The notes under the pieces were generated by a model. It was not told where the DNA came from, did no database searches, and saw nothing but the letters and a program-made list of their open reading frames with translations. The position numbers were made by a program, and so were the translations under genes. From Bifidobacterium bifidum ATCC 29521 = JCM 1255 = DSM 20456 (GTDB taxonomy: Bacteria; Actinomycetota; Actinomycetes; Actinomycetales; Bifidobacteriaceae): a stretch of DNA of 64,000 bases. Positions within the stretch are counted from its first letter, which is position 1; the number at the start of each line of letters is the position of its first letter. Where the stretch lies: NCBI RefSeq assembly GCF_001025135.1, contig NZ_AP012323.1:1488001-1552000 (forward strand), written 5' to 3'. This document shows, piece by piece, positions 31,677-40,553 of the stretch.

Positions 31677-32125
31677 CGAAGGCCGGAGTTGTTATCATCA
31701 GGGGAATCCTGTTGATTGCAATGAAGCGCACAAAGCAGTAGCGCAACGTCTTCACGATAATTAAATACCGAGGCAAACAGAAACAATGCAGCACGCAAGC
31801 GAAGCAGTGCGAAGCGACACGATGATGAGTACGCCATCAGAAGACATCGCCATACGGCAACGACATCATCGTTCGGCGACACAGTGTGGAGCGTATTACG
31901 CTGAGCAGCTCAGCCTGAGATATCCGCGGTAGTTGTGAGCCGCAGACGGGAAGAGTACAACAGCGAAGAGGCAGAGAATCCGCAGAGCCGGCAACGCAGC
32001 TACGGCCGCAGTTGACGAGGAAGCGGCACAATGCCGGCTCTGCTGCAACGTGACCACACCTTTCATAACAGAAGAGACTCCTTTCGCAAGGGCGCCGGAT
32101 GCTGATCCACATCCGGCGCCTTTGT
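31677..32125 (+). ncRNA. Candidate structured noncoding transcript or long leader
   Basis: Bounded by a near-consensus promoter and a strong terminator, about 450 nt. No conserved protein is encoded; the longest frames are short and unlike known families. It contains a perfect 12-bp pair, GCAGAGCCGGCA (31982-31993) with its complement (32032-32043), around a loop that can itself fold, plus a repeated GCGAAGC/GTGCGAAGC stretch. I looked for and did not find the signatures of RNase P RNA, tmRNA or SRP RNA. Alternatives: the 5' leader, with attenuator, of the aldolase-like gene at 32247, or decayed accessory DNA. Confidence 0.4.
32088..32125 (+). terminator. Intrinsic terminator upstream of the aldolase-like gene
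   Basis: GGCGCCGGATG, about eight bases, CATCCGGCGCC, then TTTGTTT on the plus strand: an 11-bp GC-rich stem followed by a T-rich end. Confidence 0.7.
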
Positions 32126-32246
32126 TTATGGCGCGCGGTCTGCGGAACGCGGCCTGCGTCACGCGGCCGTACATGACCCATGCGCGGTACACTCGCTACA
32201 TACCCTGATGCATCCGCACCACGACACAGCGCGACAAGGAGCCGAC

Positions 32247-33272
32247 ATGCTGTCTTTCGGAAACGATTATTCCTATGGGGCCTGCCCCGAGATCCTCGAC
32301 CGTCTCGCGCGGACCAACGACACGGCGTTCCCCGGATACGGCAGCGACGCGGCCTGCGAAGATGCCAAGCGCAGGATCCGCGAAGCATGCGAGACGCCCG
32401 ACGCCGACGTGTGGTTCCTCGTCGGCGGCACGCAGACCAACCAGACCGTGATCGACACCATGCTCGCCCCGTACGAAGGCGTCGTCACCGTTGATTCCGG
32501 CCATCCGAACGTGCACGAGGCCGGCGCCATCGAGTCGACCGGCCACAAGGTGATCACGCTCCCCCATCACGCGGGCAAGCTCGACGCCGCCGAGCTCGAC
32601 GACTATTGCGCCACCTTCTATGCCGACGACAACCACGAGCACATGGTGTTCCCCGGACTGGTCTACATCTCGCACCCCACCGAGTACGGCACGATCTACG
32701 GCAAGGCCGAGCTTGAGGTCATCGCCGAGACCGCCCACCGGCACGGCATGCCGCTGTTCGTGGACGGCGCACGACTCGGCTACGGACTGACCGCCGCCGG
32801 CACCGACGTGACGCTGCCGGACCTCGCCCGCATCGCCGACGTGTTCTACATCGGAGGCACCAAGGTCGGCGCGCTGTTCGGCGAGGCCGTCGTCTTCACC
32901 AAGGGCAATACGCCGAAGCATTTTCTCACGCAGATCAAGCAGCACGGCGCATTGCTGGCCAAAGGTTGGCTGCTCGGGCTTCAGTTCGGCACGCTGTTCA
33001 CCGATGACCTGTACCTGCGCATCGCAGCCAACGCGAACCGGCAGGCGGACCGGATCCGCGAGGCGCTGCGCGAGCGCGGCTACACACTGACCTTCGAGGC
33101 GCCGACGAACCAGGTCTTCGTCACCTTGGACCATCCGACCATCGAACGGCTGCAGGCCCATGTACGCATGGGCTTCATGGAGAAGGCCGACAACGAGCAT
33201 ACGGTGATGCGCCTGTGCACCAGCTGGGCGACGACCGACGAGCAGGTTGACCAGCTCATCGCGTTGCTGTGA
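32247..33272 (+). CDS. Low-specificity threonine aldolase-family PLP enzyme
   Basis: Beta-eliminating-lyase/aldolase fold, probably splitting L-threonine or L-allo-threonine to glycine and acetaldehyde. 341 residues. Seen: FLVGGTQTNQTVID (cofactor phosphate loop), SGHPNVHEAGAIESTGHKV, FVDGARLGYGL (Asp to the pyridine nitrogen) and the Schiff-base lysine in FYIGGTKVGALFGEAV (about residue 207). The ATG at 32247 is chosen because AAGGAG lies five bases upstream; an ATG at 32208 lacks a ribosome site. Convergent with the GT4 gene. Confidence 0.88.
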   Translation: MLSFGNDYSYGACPEILDRLARTNDTAFPGYGSDAACEDAKRRIREACETPDADVWFLVGGTQTNQTVIDTMLAPYEGVVTVDSGHPNVHEAGAIESTGHKVITLPHHAGKLDAAELDDYCATFYADDNHEHMVFPGLVYISHPTEYGTIYGKAELEVIAETAHRHGMPLFVDGARLGYGLTAAGTDVTLPDLARIADVFYIGGTKVGALFGEAVVFTKGNTPKHFLTQIKQHGALLAKGWLLGLQFGTLFTDDLYLRIAANANRQADRIREALRERGYTLTFEAPTNQVFVTLDHPTIERLQAHVRMGFMEKADNEHTVMRLCTSWATTDEQVDQLIALL

Positions 33273-33296
33273 ACAGCCGCGAGGCCGACGCCGGGC

Positions 33297-34487
33297 CTAG
33301 GCCTTCGCGTCGGCGATGGCCTCGCGCTCCATGGCGACGAACTTCGCGACCGACGCCTCGACCGAATAATCGGCCTTCGCGTGTTCGGCATACCGTCCGC
33401 CCCAAACGGCCAGCTCGTGCGGATGATCGATCCACCAATCGATGCGCCGGGCGAGCATCGCCACGTCGCGAGCCGGGAACAGGGACTCGTCCAACAACGC
33501 GAACTGGCTCGCCGCGCTCAACTCGGCGGATGCGATCACGGGCACCAGCCCCGACGCCATGCCCTCGATGACGCTCAACGATTCGATGTCCACGATCGAC
33601 GGATGCACGAACAGGTCACATGAGCGCAGCAGCGCCGGCATCTCGGCGTTCTTGTGGAACCCGATTTGCGCCTTGCGCTCCAGAAGCCGGTCGGCGCGGA
33701 ACCGCAGGTAATGCTGCAACGGCCCGGTTCCGCAGACGATCAGTTCGATGTCCTTCGCGTGACGGCAGCGAGAAATCGCCTTGATCAACGTGATCTGGTC
33801 CTTCTCATGGGAAAGACGCCCCGAGGCGACGATGCGGAACGGCACCGGCGCGGGGGCTCCGTCCGAACGCTGCCGTTTGGGGGTGAACCGCGGCACGTAG
33901 CCGTTTGATATCACGTGCAGCTTCGCCTTGTACCCGTGCGCGCGCAACTGTCCGGCGATCATTTCGGTGGGCGCGTGGATATGGCCGATGCGCCGGTACA
34001 GCCAGAAGCGGAACAGGGCGTACAGAAAACCCGACATCCCAGGCAGGTATTTCAGCGGACCGGCCGAATACATGACATTCTCCGGCTGGAGGTGGAATCC
34101 CGCGGTCACGGGAATACCCATGCTCCGCGCGACCTTGTACGCGCACCGCCCGAACTTGAACGGCAGATACAGATGCACGACATCCGCTCCGGCGAACGCC
34201 GTGCGGAACAGCGTATCGCTTGGCTTGGCGAACTGCATCTGTTGTTTGGCGGCCACCCAGGAGACCAGCGGCACCTTGTTGACCCGTGCCGGATATTCGG
34301 GGGCGCCGATGCCGACGAGTCTGACATGGTGACCCTGCCGCTCCAATTCGTGCGCATACTGCAATGCGGAGTTCGACGTGCCGTTGCCCTTGTTGCCGAT
34401 GGTGTCCATGACCAGCACGATGGTCATGGGGCGATCCAAGACCGACCTGTCCTGGGGGTGCGGTTCTTCGTTCTTGTTGTCTCGCAT
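33297..34487 (-). CDS. Glycosyltransferase family 4
   Basis: 396 residues in a GT-B fold. The N-terminal Rossmann half begins TIVLVMDTIGNKGNGTSNSA, and the acceptor half has GADVVHLYLPFKFG. The donor half has RIVASGRLSHEKDQITLIKA, VCGTGPLQ and the E-x7-E signature in DIESLSVIEGMASGLVPVIAS. It resembles diacylglycerol glucosyltransferases and capsule-type GT4 enzymes; the acceptor is unknown. It could build glycolipid anchors, since lipoteichoic-acid-type genes occur later in the window. A poly-G tract lies in its upstream region. Confidence 0.85.
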   Translation of the reverse strand: MRDNKNEEPHPQDRSVLDRPMTIVLVMDTIGNKGNGTSNSALQYAHELERQGHHVRLVGIGAPEYPARVNKVPLVSWVAAKQQMQFAKPSDTLFRTAFAGADVVHLYLPFKFGRCAYKVARSMGIPVTAGFHLQPENVMYSAGPLKYLPGMSGFLYALFRFWLYRRIGHIHAPTEMIAGQLRAHGYKAKLHVISNGYVPRFTPKRQRSDGAPAPVPFRIVASGRLSHEKDQITLIKAISRCRHAKDIELIVCGTGPLQHYLRFRADRLLERKAQIGFHKNAEMPALLRSCDLFVHPSIVDIESLSVIEGMASGLVPVIASAELSAASQFALLDESLFPARDVAMLARRIDWWIDHPHELAVWGGRYAEHAKADYSVEASVAKFVAMEREAIADAKA

Positions 34488-34591
34488 TGTTTCATCCTAT
34501 CTCGCAGTCTCGCGAATCACGACCGAGACGCGCACGGTGGCCGGCCACATGCCTTCGCCGCATGTCTCCATGGCCGCGTCCTCGTTGACGC

Positions 34592-34619
34592 AATGTACTC
34601 GGCCTCCCCCCCCCCTGAA
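34592..34619 (-). promoter_or_regulatory. Possible promoter with poly-G spacer, upstream of GT4
   Basis: On the minus strand: TTCAGG, 16 bases, TACATT, with a run of ten G (34606-34615) that starts in the -35 and fills half the spacer. It lies about 105 bases before the glycosyltransferase start. A change in tract length would change the spacing. The promoter elements themselves are weak matches. Confidence 0.35.
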
Positions 34620-34730
34620 CGTTGGCCCGGCGCGGGTTAACCGCCCGGTAAGAACTATTGTCACGCGGGCGGATTGCCGACGCAAGCGTCCGGTCATACG
34701 GGAAATCTATGACCGCCTATCATGACGAAC

Positions 34731-34767
34731 GATGCCGACGTCCGGAGGATGTCCGGACGTCGGCATC
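34731..34767. terminator. Strong hairpin after the GH110 gene
   Basis: GATGCCGACGTCCGGA, five bases, exact complement: a 16-bp stem 59 bases past the GH110 stop. The rest of the 338-base gap to the GT4 gene holds only the poly-G promoter candidate and a short frame that I do not call. Confidence 0.7.
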
Positions 34768-34825
34768 ATTTACCGACATGCCGTTCCTCGAGCCGTGCGA
34801 TACGTGCCCGGAGAACGGTTTGCCG

Positions 34826-37800
34826 TCAGGACTCGCGCCTCTTGCGCCCCGTCAGCGCGCAGCCGGCGGCCATCATCGAGACCGCGAGCACGCCAACCGG
34901 CACGATCGAGGCGCCGGTCGCGGCGATGGACTGGTTCTTGTCCTTGCCGGCGTTCTTGTCGGCATCCTTGTCGGTGTTCGGCTTCTGGCCGTCGCCCGGA
35001 GTCGTCGTACCCGGCTCGTCGCCCGGATCCGGATTCGGGTTGGGATCCGGGTCAGGATCAGGCTTCGGCGTCGGGTCAGGATCGGGTTCAGGATCAGGCT
35101 TCGGATCCGGGTCGGGATCGGCTTTCTCCGCCACCGTGACCGTCACCGAGGCCGTCACCGACGGCACCGCGACGGATGCGACGGTGACTGTGGCCGTACC
35201 GGCCTTCAGCGCCTTCACCGTGCCGTCCTCGCCGACGCTGACCGCGTCACCTGCGACCGTCCACGTGACCGACTGGTCGACGGCATCCTCGGGGGTGACC
35301 GTGACACCGAGACCAACGCTCTGGCCGACGGTCATGTCCAGCTTGCCGTCCTTGACTCCCTCGCCGGTGACGGCGAGGCCGGTGACCTGAGGCGCCTCCG
35401 GCATCTCAACGCCGACGAACCGGGCGTCCGCCCAATCCGCGTGATCGCCCCACGTCTCGCTGCCCGCGCCGACGGCCAGCGTGATGGTCTTGGCGCCTTC
35501 GGGGATGTCGACGGAGACCTTCGCCATCGGCGTGTCGTGCTGCATCGCCGTCTTCTCGAAGACGACCTCACCATCGATCATCACCTGGAAGTCGACATTT
35601 GCGTGGTCGCGGTCGACGCCGGTCAGCTCGCGGTCCACGCCGACGTACGCCTCGAAGCGGATCGCCCCGAGATCGGACACGTCGTACACGATGCGCGAGG
35701 CCGCGTGGGTGCCGATGCCCTTGTCGAACGTCTGCTCCTTCTCGCCGTCCCACAGCGTGATCGTGTTGTTGCCGCAGCTCTTGTCCTTGCGCACCGGGTT
35801 GGTGTTGGGGTCGCCGGACGTGGCCGACTCCCACGCCAGATCGGAGGCGTAGACGCTGTCCGTGCCGGTCACGGCAACCTTATAGGAGACGGTGCTGCCG
35901 CCGGACGTGACGTCCAGCTCGAACGTGTTGTCGCCCTGGTATACGGTGACGTCCCGGGTGAGGCTTCCCTGCTGCGCATCGCCGACTGGGACCCTCTTCG
36001 AGCCGTTCACCCGCATCAGCTGCAATGTGGCAGTCGGGTCGAAGGACGAGGCGACGACCTGCGTCTTGGAGCGCATCGTCGACACCGTATACTGCAGGCG
36101 TCCGTGCTCCACCGAGATGGCGTTGCCACCGACCGACAGCGCTGCCAGACCCGTGTCAACGCCGCCAATGCGGTCGATCACGAAACGGTAGGTGTTGGCG
36201 GTGATGCCGTCGGTCGCGGTGACCGTGGCTTCGATGACGTTGCGGCCACGCGCCAGCTTCACGTCGGCGCCCGTGGCGTCGATGGCCTTGCCGTTCAACG
36301 TCGCCTTGACGCTGGCATCGGCATCCGTCGCCTTGAACGCCGCGCGTGCGGTGAGGGCCGAGTCCGCGCCGAAGTAGTACAGCGTGCCCGGCTTGAAGTC
36401 GAACGACTTGGACAGGCCGTCGATGGTGGCGGACGACAGCGTGGCCACCGAGGACGGGTGCCCGTCCAGCGGGTCGGCGGACGTGCCGGGGGTCGGCGCC
36501 GTGGCGGTCGAGGCGCTCACCCGTACGTTGACGACGGAGCCGGGCATGCGCCGGGCGCCGGCGATGACGTAGGTGCGGACCGTTGTCTCGCCTTCGCCGA
36601 CCGCGGTGATCGTGCCGTCCTGGTCGACCGAGGCGACCGCCGCGTCGTCGGACACGTACGCGATGCTGCCGGTGACGGGGACGAGACCGTCCGCGCCGAC
36701 CTTGGCCGAATCGTCGCTGACGTTCACCTCGGAGGCACCCATATTGGCCAGGTCGATACCGGCCTTGACGCCGACGTCGTACGTGTTGCCGCCGAACACG
36801 ACCTGCTTGCATCCGTTGAGACGGAACAGGCGCGATCCCGACACCTGGCTCACCGACGCGGTCGCATCGATTCGGCGGGTGTCTCCGACGGCGAGCGCCA
36901 CGTCCGCGTCGCCGCCCAGCGTGACCGTATCGTCGGGGTTCTCACGGTAGATCTTGTTGTCGCGGAAGGTCAGGTCGCTGACGCTCTTCGCGTTGAGCAC
37001 CCGGTTGCCGTTGACGTAGAAGGTGTTGCCTTCGATCGTCATGTTCTTGTGCACGGTGTCGGTGGTGGACACGGTCGGGTTCGTCGGCTCCACCAGGATC
37101 GCGTCGGATCCGCTGCGGCGGAACGTGTTGCCGCGGATCGTCACGTCGCGGGTCGGGCCGGATTCGTACCAGCTCTGCGCATCGTTGGAGATGTAGATGC
37201 CGGCCATGCCCATGCCGTCGAACAGGTTGTTCTCGATGGTCACCTTCTTGCGGGTGGTGACCAGGATGCCGCGGGTCGGCGTCTCCTTGAAGACATTGTC
37301 GTGGATGTTGACCTCGGGCGTGTACGTGATGTTCTCCACCACGTGGCTGTTGACCGCGACGGCGGAGGGGATGGCGCTGTCGAGCGTGAGGACGATGTCG
37401 GTCAGGCTGCCCGACCCCGCGCCCATGTCACCGCCCTGGCCGTCGGGCCCGTCGACGGCGGTGACGGTGCGCACGGAGTCGGAGACCGGGAGCATGTCGC
37501 CCTTGGTCATGAACTCGACCTGGTCGCCGACGAAGAACGACGGGAATCCGGCGGTCTCGTTGTGCATGTAGCGCACCTTGATCTTGGTGTCGGAGATCTT
37601 CTCCACCACCTGCAGGAAGGTGCCATGCACGTTGATCGGGTCGTCATGCGGGTTGGAGAAGCTGGAGTTCACGACGGTGATGACGCCCTTGCAGCCCGAC
37701 ATCTGCACGAAGTCGGCGTATCCTGCGGTGCTGCGGCCGGTGCCTTCGCCGGCGCCGAAGTTCAGCCCGTCCATCGTGATGGTGTCGGTCGACTGGCCGA

Positions 37801-38749
37801 CCACGCCGAAGCCGTGCAGGAAGCGGAAGTCGATGCCCTTGAGCGTGACGTCCTTGTCCTTCCACAGGAACACGCCCGGGTGGTCTCGCGTGGTCTGTCG
37901 CATCTGATAGCTGATGCCCGTGGCGTTGGCGAGCTTGTCGCTCATCGACGAGTACGAGAAGACCAGCCGGTGGTTGCCGGCGTCGGTGACGCCGGTGACG
38001 TTCTGGAATATGGGGTTGGTCCATACGTCGCCGCGCACGGTCAGTCCGGTCTTCGTGTCATAGAGCTGCACGTACGGCAGGGCGTTGCTTGCCGTCCAGT
38101 ACGTGGCGCCGGTGTACGGGCTGGAATCGGAATACCATTCGATGTTCGAGCCCGACAGCCTGTAGTTGTATTCCTCGGGCACGTACACGGTCGCGGTCTT
38201 GGCGCCCGCATCCACCTTTTCGACGGTCAGGTCGATGACCGTCGGCACCTGGAAGTCCACGCTGAAGTTCTTGAACGTCACGTTCTGGCTGTTGATGGCC
38301 GCGAACGTCGTCATCTTGCCGTGGAACACGAAATCCGAACCCTGGCCGTCGACGGTGATGTTCTTCGTGTCCTCAAGCAGGATGCCGATCTTCTTGTCCT
38401 TGTAGGACGAGTTCGTGCCGACGGTGTTCGATACGTACAGGGTGCGCCGCTCGGCCTTGTCGGGATAGATGTCGTAGCGCCCCTTGGGGAACGCGATGGT
38501 GACGTTCTTGCCTTCGGCGGCGAGTTCCTTGGCTTTGTCGACCGCCTTGATGATTGCGGGGGCGCTGTCTTCGCCGCTATCGGCGGCGGCCCCGTAATCG
38601 GCGACCGAGACGACGTCTCCTCCGGCCGCCTGCGCGGTGTTCGTGGAGAACAACGGCGCCAGGCATATGAGAGCCGCCACTAAGGCCGCCGTCACCCCCC
38701 CCCCGGCCGCTCTCCTATACGCTCTCCTATGATATCCAGCACGACTCAT
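34826..38749 (-). CDS. agaBb: Cell-surface GH110 alpha-1,3-galactosidase (blood-group-B type, AgaBb-like)
   Basis: 1307 residues; would remove the terminal alpha-1,3-galactose of group B antigens on mucin. Order: signal peptide (cut near AQA-AGG, residue 42), GH110 parallel beta-helix (about 45-640; VADYGAAADSGEDSAPAI, GFGVVGQSTDTITMDG, NPHDDPINVHGT, NIHDNVFKETPTRGILV), Big_2-like, two cadherin-like sandwiches, an NPCBM-like module (GIGTHAASRIVYDVSDLG), another Big_2, a (DP)n linker, then IAATGAS plus a helix and RKRRES, probably a sortase signal. A run of ten G encodes part of the signal peptide (RRAAGGGVTAA). Confidence 0.88.
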   Translation of the reverse strand: MSRAGYHRRAYRRAAGGGVTAALVAALICLAPLFSTNTAQAAGGDVVSVADYGAAADSGEDSAPAIIKAVDKAKELAAEGKNVTIAFPKGRYDIYPDKAERRTLYVSNTVGTNSSYKDKKIGILLEDTKNITVDGQGSDFVFHGKMTTFAAINSQNVTFKNFSVDFQVPTVIDLTVEKVDAGAKTATVYVPEEYNYRLSGSNIEWYSDSSPYTGATYWTASNALPYVQLYDTKTGLTVRGDVWTNPIFQNVTGVTDAGNHRLVFSYSSMSDKLANATGISYQMRQTTRDHPGVFLWKDKDVTLKGIDFRFLHGFGVVGQSTDTITMDGLNFGAGEGTGRSTAGYADFVQMSGCKGVITVVNSSFSNPHDDPINVHGTFLQVVEKISDTKIKVRYMHNETAGFPSFFVGDQVEFMTKGDMLPVSDSVRTVTAVDGPDGQGGDMGAGSGSLTDIVLTLDSAIPSAVAVNSHVVENITYTPEVNIHDNVFKETPTRGILVTTRKKVTIENNLFDGMGMAGIYISNDAQSWYESGPTRDVTIRGNTFRRSGSDAILVEPTNPTVSTTDTVHKNMTIEGNTFYVNGNRVLNAKSVSDLTFRDNKIYRENPDDTVTLGGDADVALAVGDTRRIDATASVSQVSGSRLFRLNGCKQVVFGGNTYDVGVKAGIDLANMGASEVNVSDDSAKVGADGLVPVTGSIAYVSDDAAVASVDQDGTITAVGEGETTVRTYVIAGARRMPGSVVNVRVSASTATAPTPGTSADPLDGHPSSVATLSSATIDGLSKSFDFKPGTLYYFGADSALTARAAFKATDADASVKATLNGKAIDATGADVKLARGRNVIEATVTATDGITANTYRFVIDRIGGVDTGLAALSVGGNAISVEHGRLQYTVSTMRSKTQVVASSFDPTATLQLMRVNGSKRVPVGDAQQGSLTRDVTVYQGDNTFELDVTSGGSTVSYKVAVTGTDSVYASDLAWESATSGDPNTNPVRKDKSCGNNTITLWDGEKEQTFDKGIGTHAASRIVYDVSDLGAIRFEAYVGVDRELTGVDRDHANVDFQVMIDGEVVFEKTAMQHDTPMAKVSVDIPEGAKTITLAVGAGSETWGDHADWADARFVGVEMPEAPQVTGLAVTGEGVKDGKLDMTVGQSVGLGVTVTPEDAVDQSVTWTVAGDAVSVGEDGTVKALKAGTATVTVASVAVPSVTASVTVTVAEKADPDPDPKPDPEPDPDPTPKPDPDPDPNPNPDPGDEPGTTTPGDGQKPNTDKDADKNAGKDKNQSIAATGASIVPVGVLAVSMMAAGCALTGRKRRES

Positions 38750-38872
38750 GGTGCTTCCTTCCCTCAGGGGTTGTCGATTATGACAGGCGCGGCAAGGAAG
38801 GCGACCTCTATGCCGTCCTCACGCCGCAGACGGAACCGCACAGGTATCATCCATGATTTTTACGGCTCCTGA

Positions 38873-38900
38873 TTATGTAAACTATAATGGCATTACATTA
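38873..38900. promoter_or_regulatory. Divergent promoter with TTATGTAA/TTACATTA palindrome
   Basis: The half-sites flank a perfect TATAAT (38883-38888) that reads towards purT; the opposite strand offers TATAGT towards the GH110 gene. An operator at a shared promoter is plausible. Confidence 0.4.
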
Positions 38901-38955
38901 AGACACGGCGTCGAAACGTCGAAATACGGTATCCCCCCGGTGGCACAATGAGACC

Positions 38956-40236
38956 ATGACTGAAACCAGCGCTTTTGCAAGTTCCCTCCCCTCCCATCGC
39001 CCGCTGGGCACGCCGCTGGGGGCACATCCCACCCGCGTGCTGTTCCTCGGCTCGGGTGAGCTCGGCAAGGAGGTCACCATCGAGCTGATGCGTCTCGGCG
39101 CATGGGTGTGCGCGGCCGACTCGTACACCGGTGCGCCCGCCCAGCAGGTGGCGAACGAGGCACGCGTGCTGGATATGGCCGACGCGGCCCGGCTGCGCGC
39201 GCTGTTCGACGAGGTGCGCCCCGACATCATCGTGCCGGAGGTCGAGGCGATCGCGACCGGCGAGCTGTCGGATGCCGCGGCGCGCGGCGTCCAGGTGGTG
39301 CCGAGCGCCGAAATCGCCGCCATCTGCATGGACCGCGAGCGGCTGCGCGTGCTCGCGCACGAGGATCTGGGGCTGCCGACCACGCCGTACCGTTTCGCCG
39401 GGTCGTTGGAGGAGCTGCGCGCCGGGGCGCGGGAGGTCGGGTACCCGTGCGTGGTCAAGCCGGTAATGAGCTCGTCCGGGCATGGGCAGTCGGTCGTGCG
39501 CGGGGCGGACGCGATCGACGCCGCATGGGTCGAGGCGCAGGAGGGTCGGCGCGCCGCCGACGAGGGCGACGTGTCGCGCGTGATCGTCGAGGCGTTGGCG
39601 CCGCTGGATTATGAGCTGACGGTGCTGACGGTGAGCTCGTCGGCCGGCGTGGTCACGTGCGCGCCTATCGGGCAGAGGCAGGAAAGCGGTGACTACCGGG
39701 AATCCTGGCAGCCCGCGGCGGCCGATGGCGAGGTGCTGGAAAGGGCGCGTGCCATCGCCTGTACCGCGGTGCAGGGGCTGGTCGACAAGGCCACGGCATC
39801 GGGCGAAACCGGATGGGGCGTGTTCGGCGTGGAGCTGTTCGTACTGACCGATGGATCGATCCTGTTCAACGAGGTCTCCCCCCGCCCGCATGACACGGGC
39901 ATGGTGACGCTGATCTCCCAGAGGCTGAGCGAGTTCGCGCTGCACGCGCGGGCGATCCTCGGCCTGCCCGTCACCGAAGGGCATGTGGCGCTGGCGATGG
40001 GCGACGGGCAGACCGCCGCGAGCCACGCCATCGTGGTCGCCGGCGACGGCGAGGCGGAATTCACCGGAGTGGAGAATGCGCTGGCCGAACCCGGCACCGA
40101 CCTGCGGATCTTCGCCAAGCCGCGAGTGCATGGACACCGCCGCATGGCCGTGTCGCTGGCCATCGGGACGGACGCCGGTGACGCGCGGCGCAAGGCCGCC
40201 GATGTCGCCGATGCGCTGACCATCACCGTGCGCTAG
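38956..40236 (+). CDS. purT: Formate-dependent GAR transformylase PurT
   Basis: ATP-grasp enzyme that makes formyl-GAR from formate, ATP and GAR, the folate-free third step of purine synthesis. 426 residues: Rossmann start VLFLGSGELGKEVTIELMRLG, ATP-grasp VVKPVMSSSGHGQSVV, GVFGVELFV, FNEVSPRPHDTGMVTL and ALAMGDGQTAASHAIV. In the usual SSSGKGQ loop the lysine is replaced by His. The N-terminus is about 20 residues longer than E. coli PurT. Upstream is the divergent GH110 gene. Confidence 0.93.
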   Translation: MTETSAFASSLPSHRPLGTPLGAHPTRVLFLGSGELGKEVTIELMRLGAWVCAADSYTGAPAQQVANEARVLDMADAARLRALFDEVRPDIIVPEVEAIATGELSDAAARGVQVVPSAEIAAICMDRERLRVLAHEDLGLPTTPYRFAGSLEELRAGAREVGYPCVVKPVMSSSGHGQSVVRGADAIDAAWVEAQEGRRAADEGDVSRVIVEALAPLDYELTVLTVSSSAGVVTCAPIGQRQESGDYRESWQPAAADGEVLERARAIACTAVQGLVDKATASGETGWGVFGVELFVLTDGSILFNEVSPRPHDTGMVTLISQRLSEFALHARAILGLPVTEGHVALAMGDGQTAASHAIVVAGDGEAEFTGVENALAEPGTDLRIFAKPRVHGHRRMAVSLAIGTDAGDARRKAADVADALTITVR

Positions 40237-40270
40237 CGCCACACGAAGACCGCGGTACATCTTTCATCTC

Positions 40271-40322
40271 TATCCGGCGAAAGTCCCATCCGGTTCAACT
40301 CCAATGGGACTTTCGCCGGATA
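40271..40322. terminator. 19-bp hairpin after purT
   Basis: TATCCGGCGAAAGTCCCAT, 14 bases, exact complement. It shares the AGTCCCAT/ATGGGACT core with the hairpin at 13941. The rest of the gap to purC holds a partly similar GTCCCGTTTCGGACGG stretch and the purC leader motif. Confidence 0.7.
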
Positions 40323-40472
40323 ACACGCAGCTGAACACACAGCCAAACGCGCAACCAAACACGGGATCAAGTACACAGCCATAGGCCTCCTTCATCCCGC
40401 CAGAGTCCCGTTTCGGACGGTACAGGTGGGATCATGCGCGGATAGCAGCCGCAGCGAGCGTGTTAGCGCTGC

Positions 40473-40493
40473 GCATGTAGCCGCCCATTGGTA
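40473..40493 (+). promoter_or_regulatory. Shared pur leader motif upstream of purC
   Basis: ATGTAGCCGCC-C-ATTGGTA. 19 of 21 bases match the block before purF (50973-50993). It ends in TGGTATTCT, an extended -10 shape. The purC start lies 60 bases on. Confidence 0.5.
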
Positions 40494-40553
40494 TTCTTTT
40501 ACCGTTAGTTCACCCAGAAATTCCGCTCCTCAAGCATGATTTGGAAGGCGATT

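Noticed and set aside
31490..31882. 130-codon minus-strand frame in the gene-free segment
   Set aside because: Unlike known proteins, no ribosome site, and antisense to the promoter-terminator unit.
31677..32125. RNase P RNA, tmRNA or SRP RNA
   Set aside because: The conserved GAGGAAAGTCC-type, tRNA-like/tag and GGAAGGAAGCAGC-type signatures were not found on either strand.
31988..32160. Minus-strand peptide frame starting MKGVVTLQQSR, with AAAGGAG upstream
   Set aside because: Lies antisense within the structured segment, the ribosome site is 11 bases away, and no family is recognised.
34497..34697. 66-codon minus-strand frame just upstream of the GT4 gene, containing the poly-G run
   Set aside because: No family resemblance and no convincing ribosome site; better explained as leader DNA of the GT4 gene.
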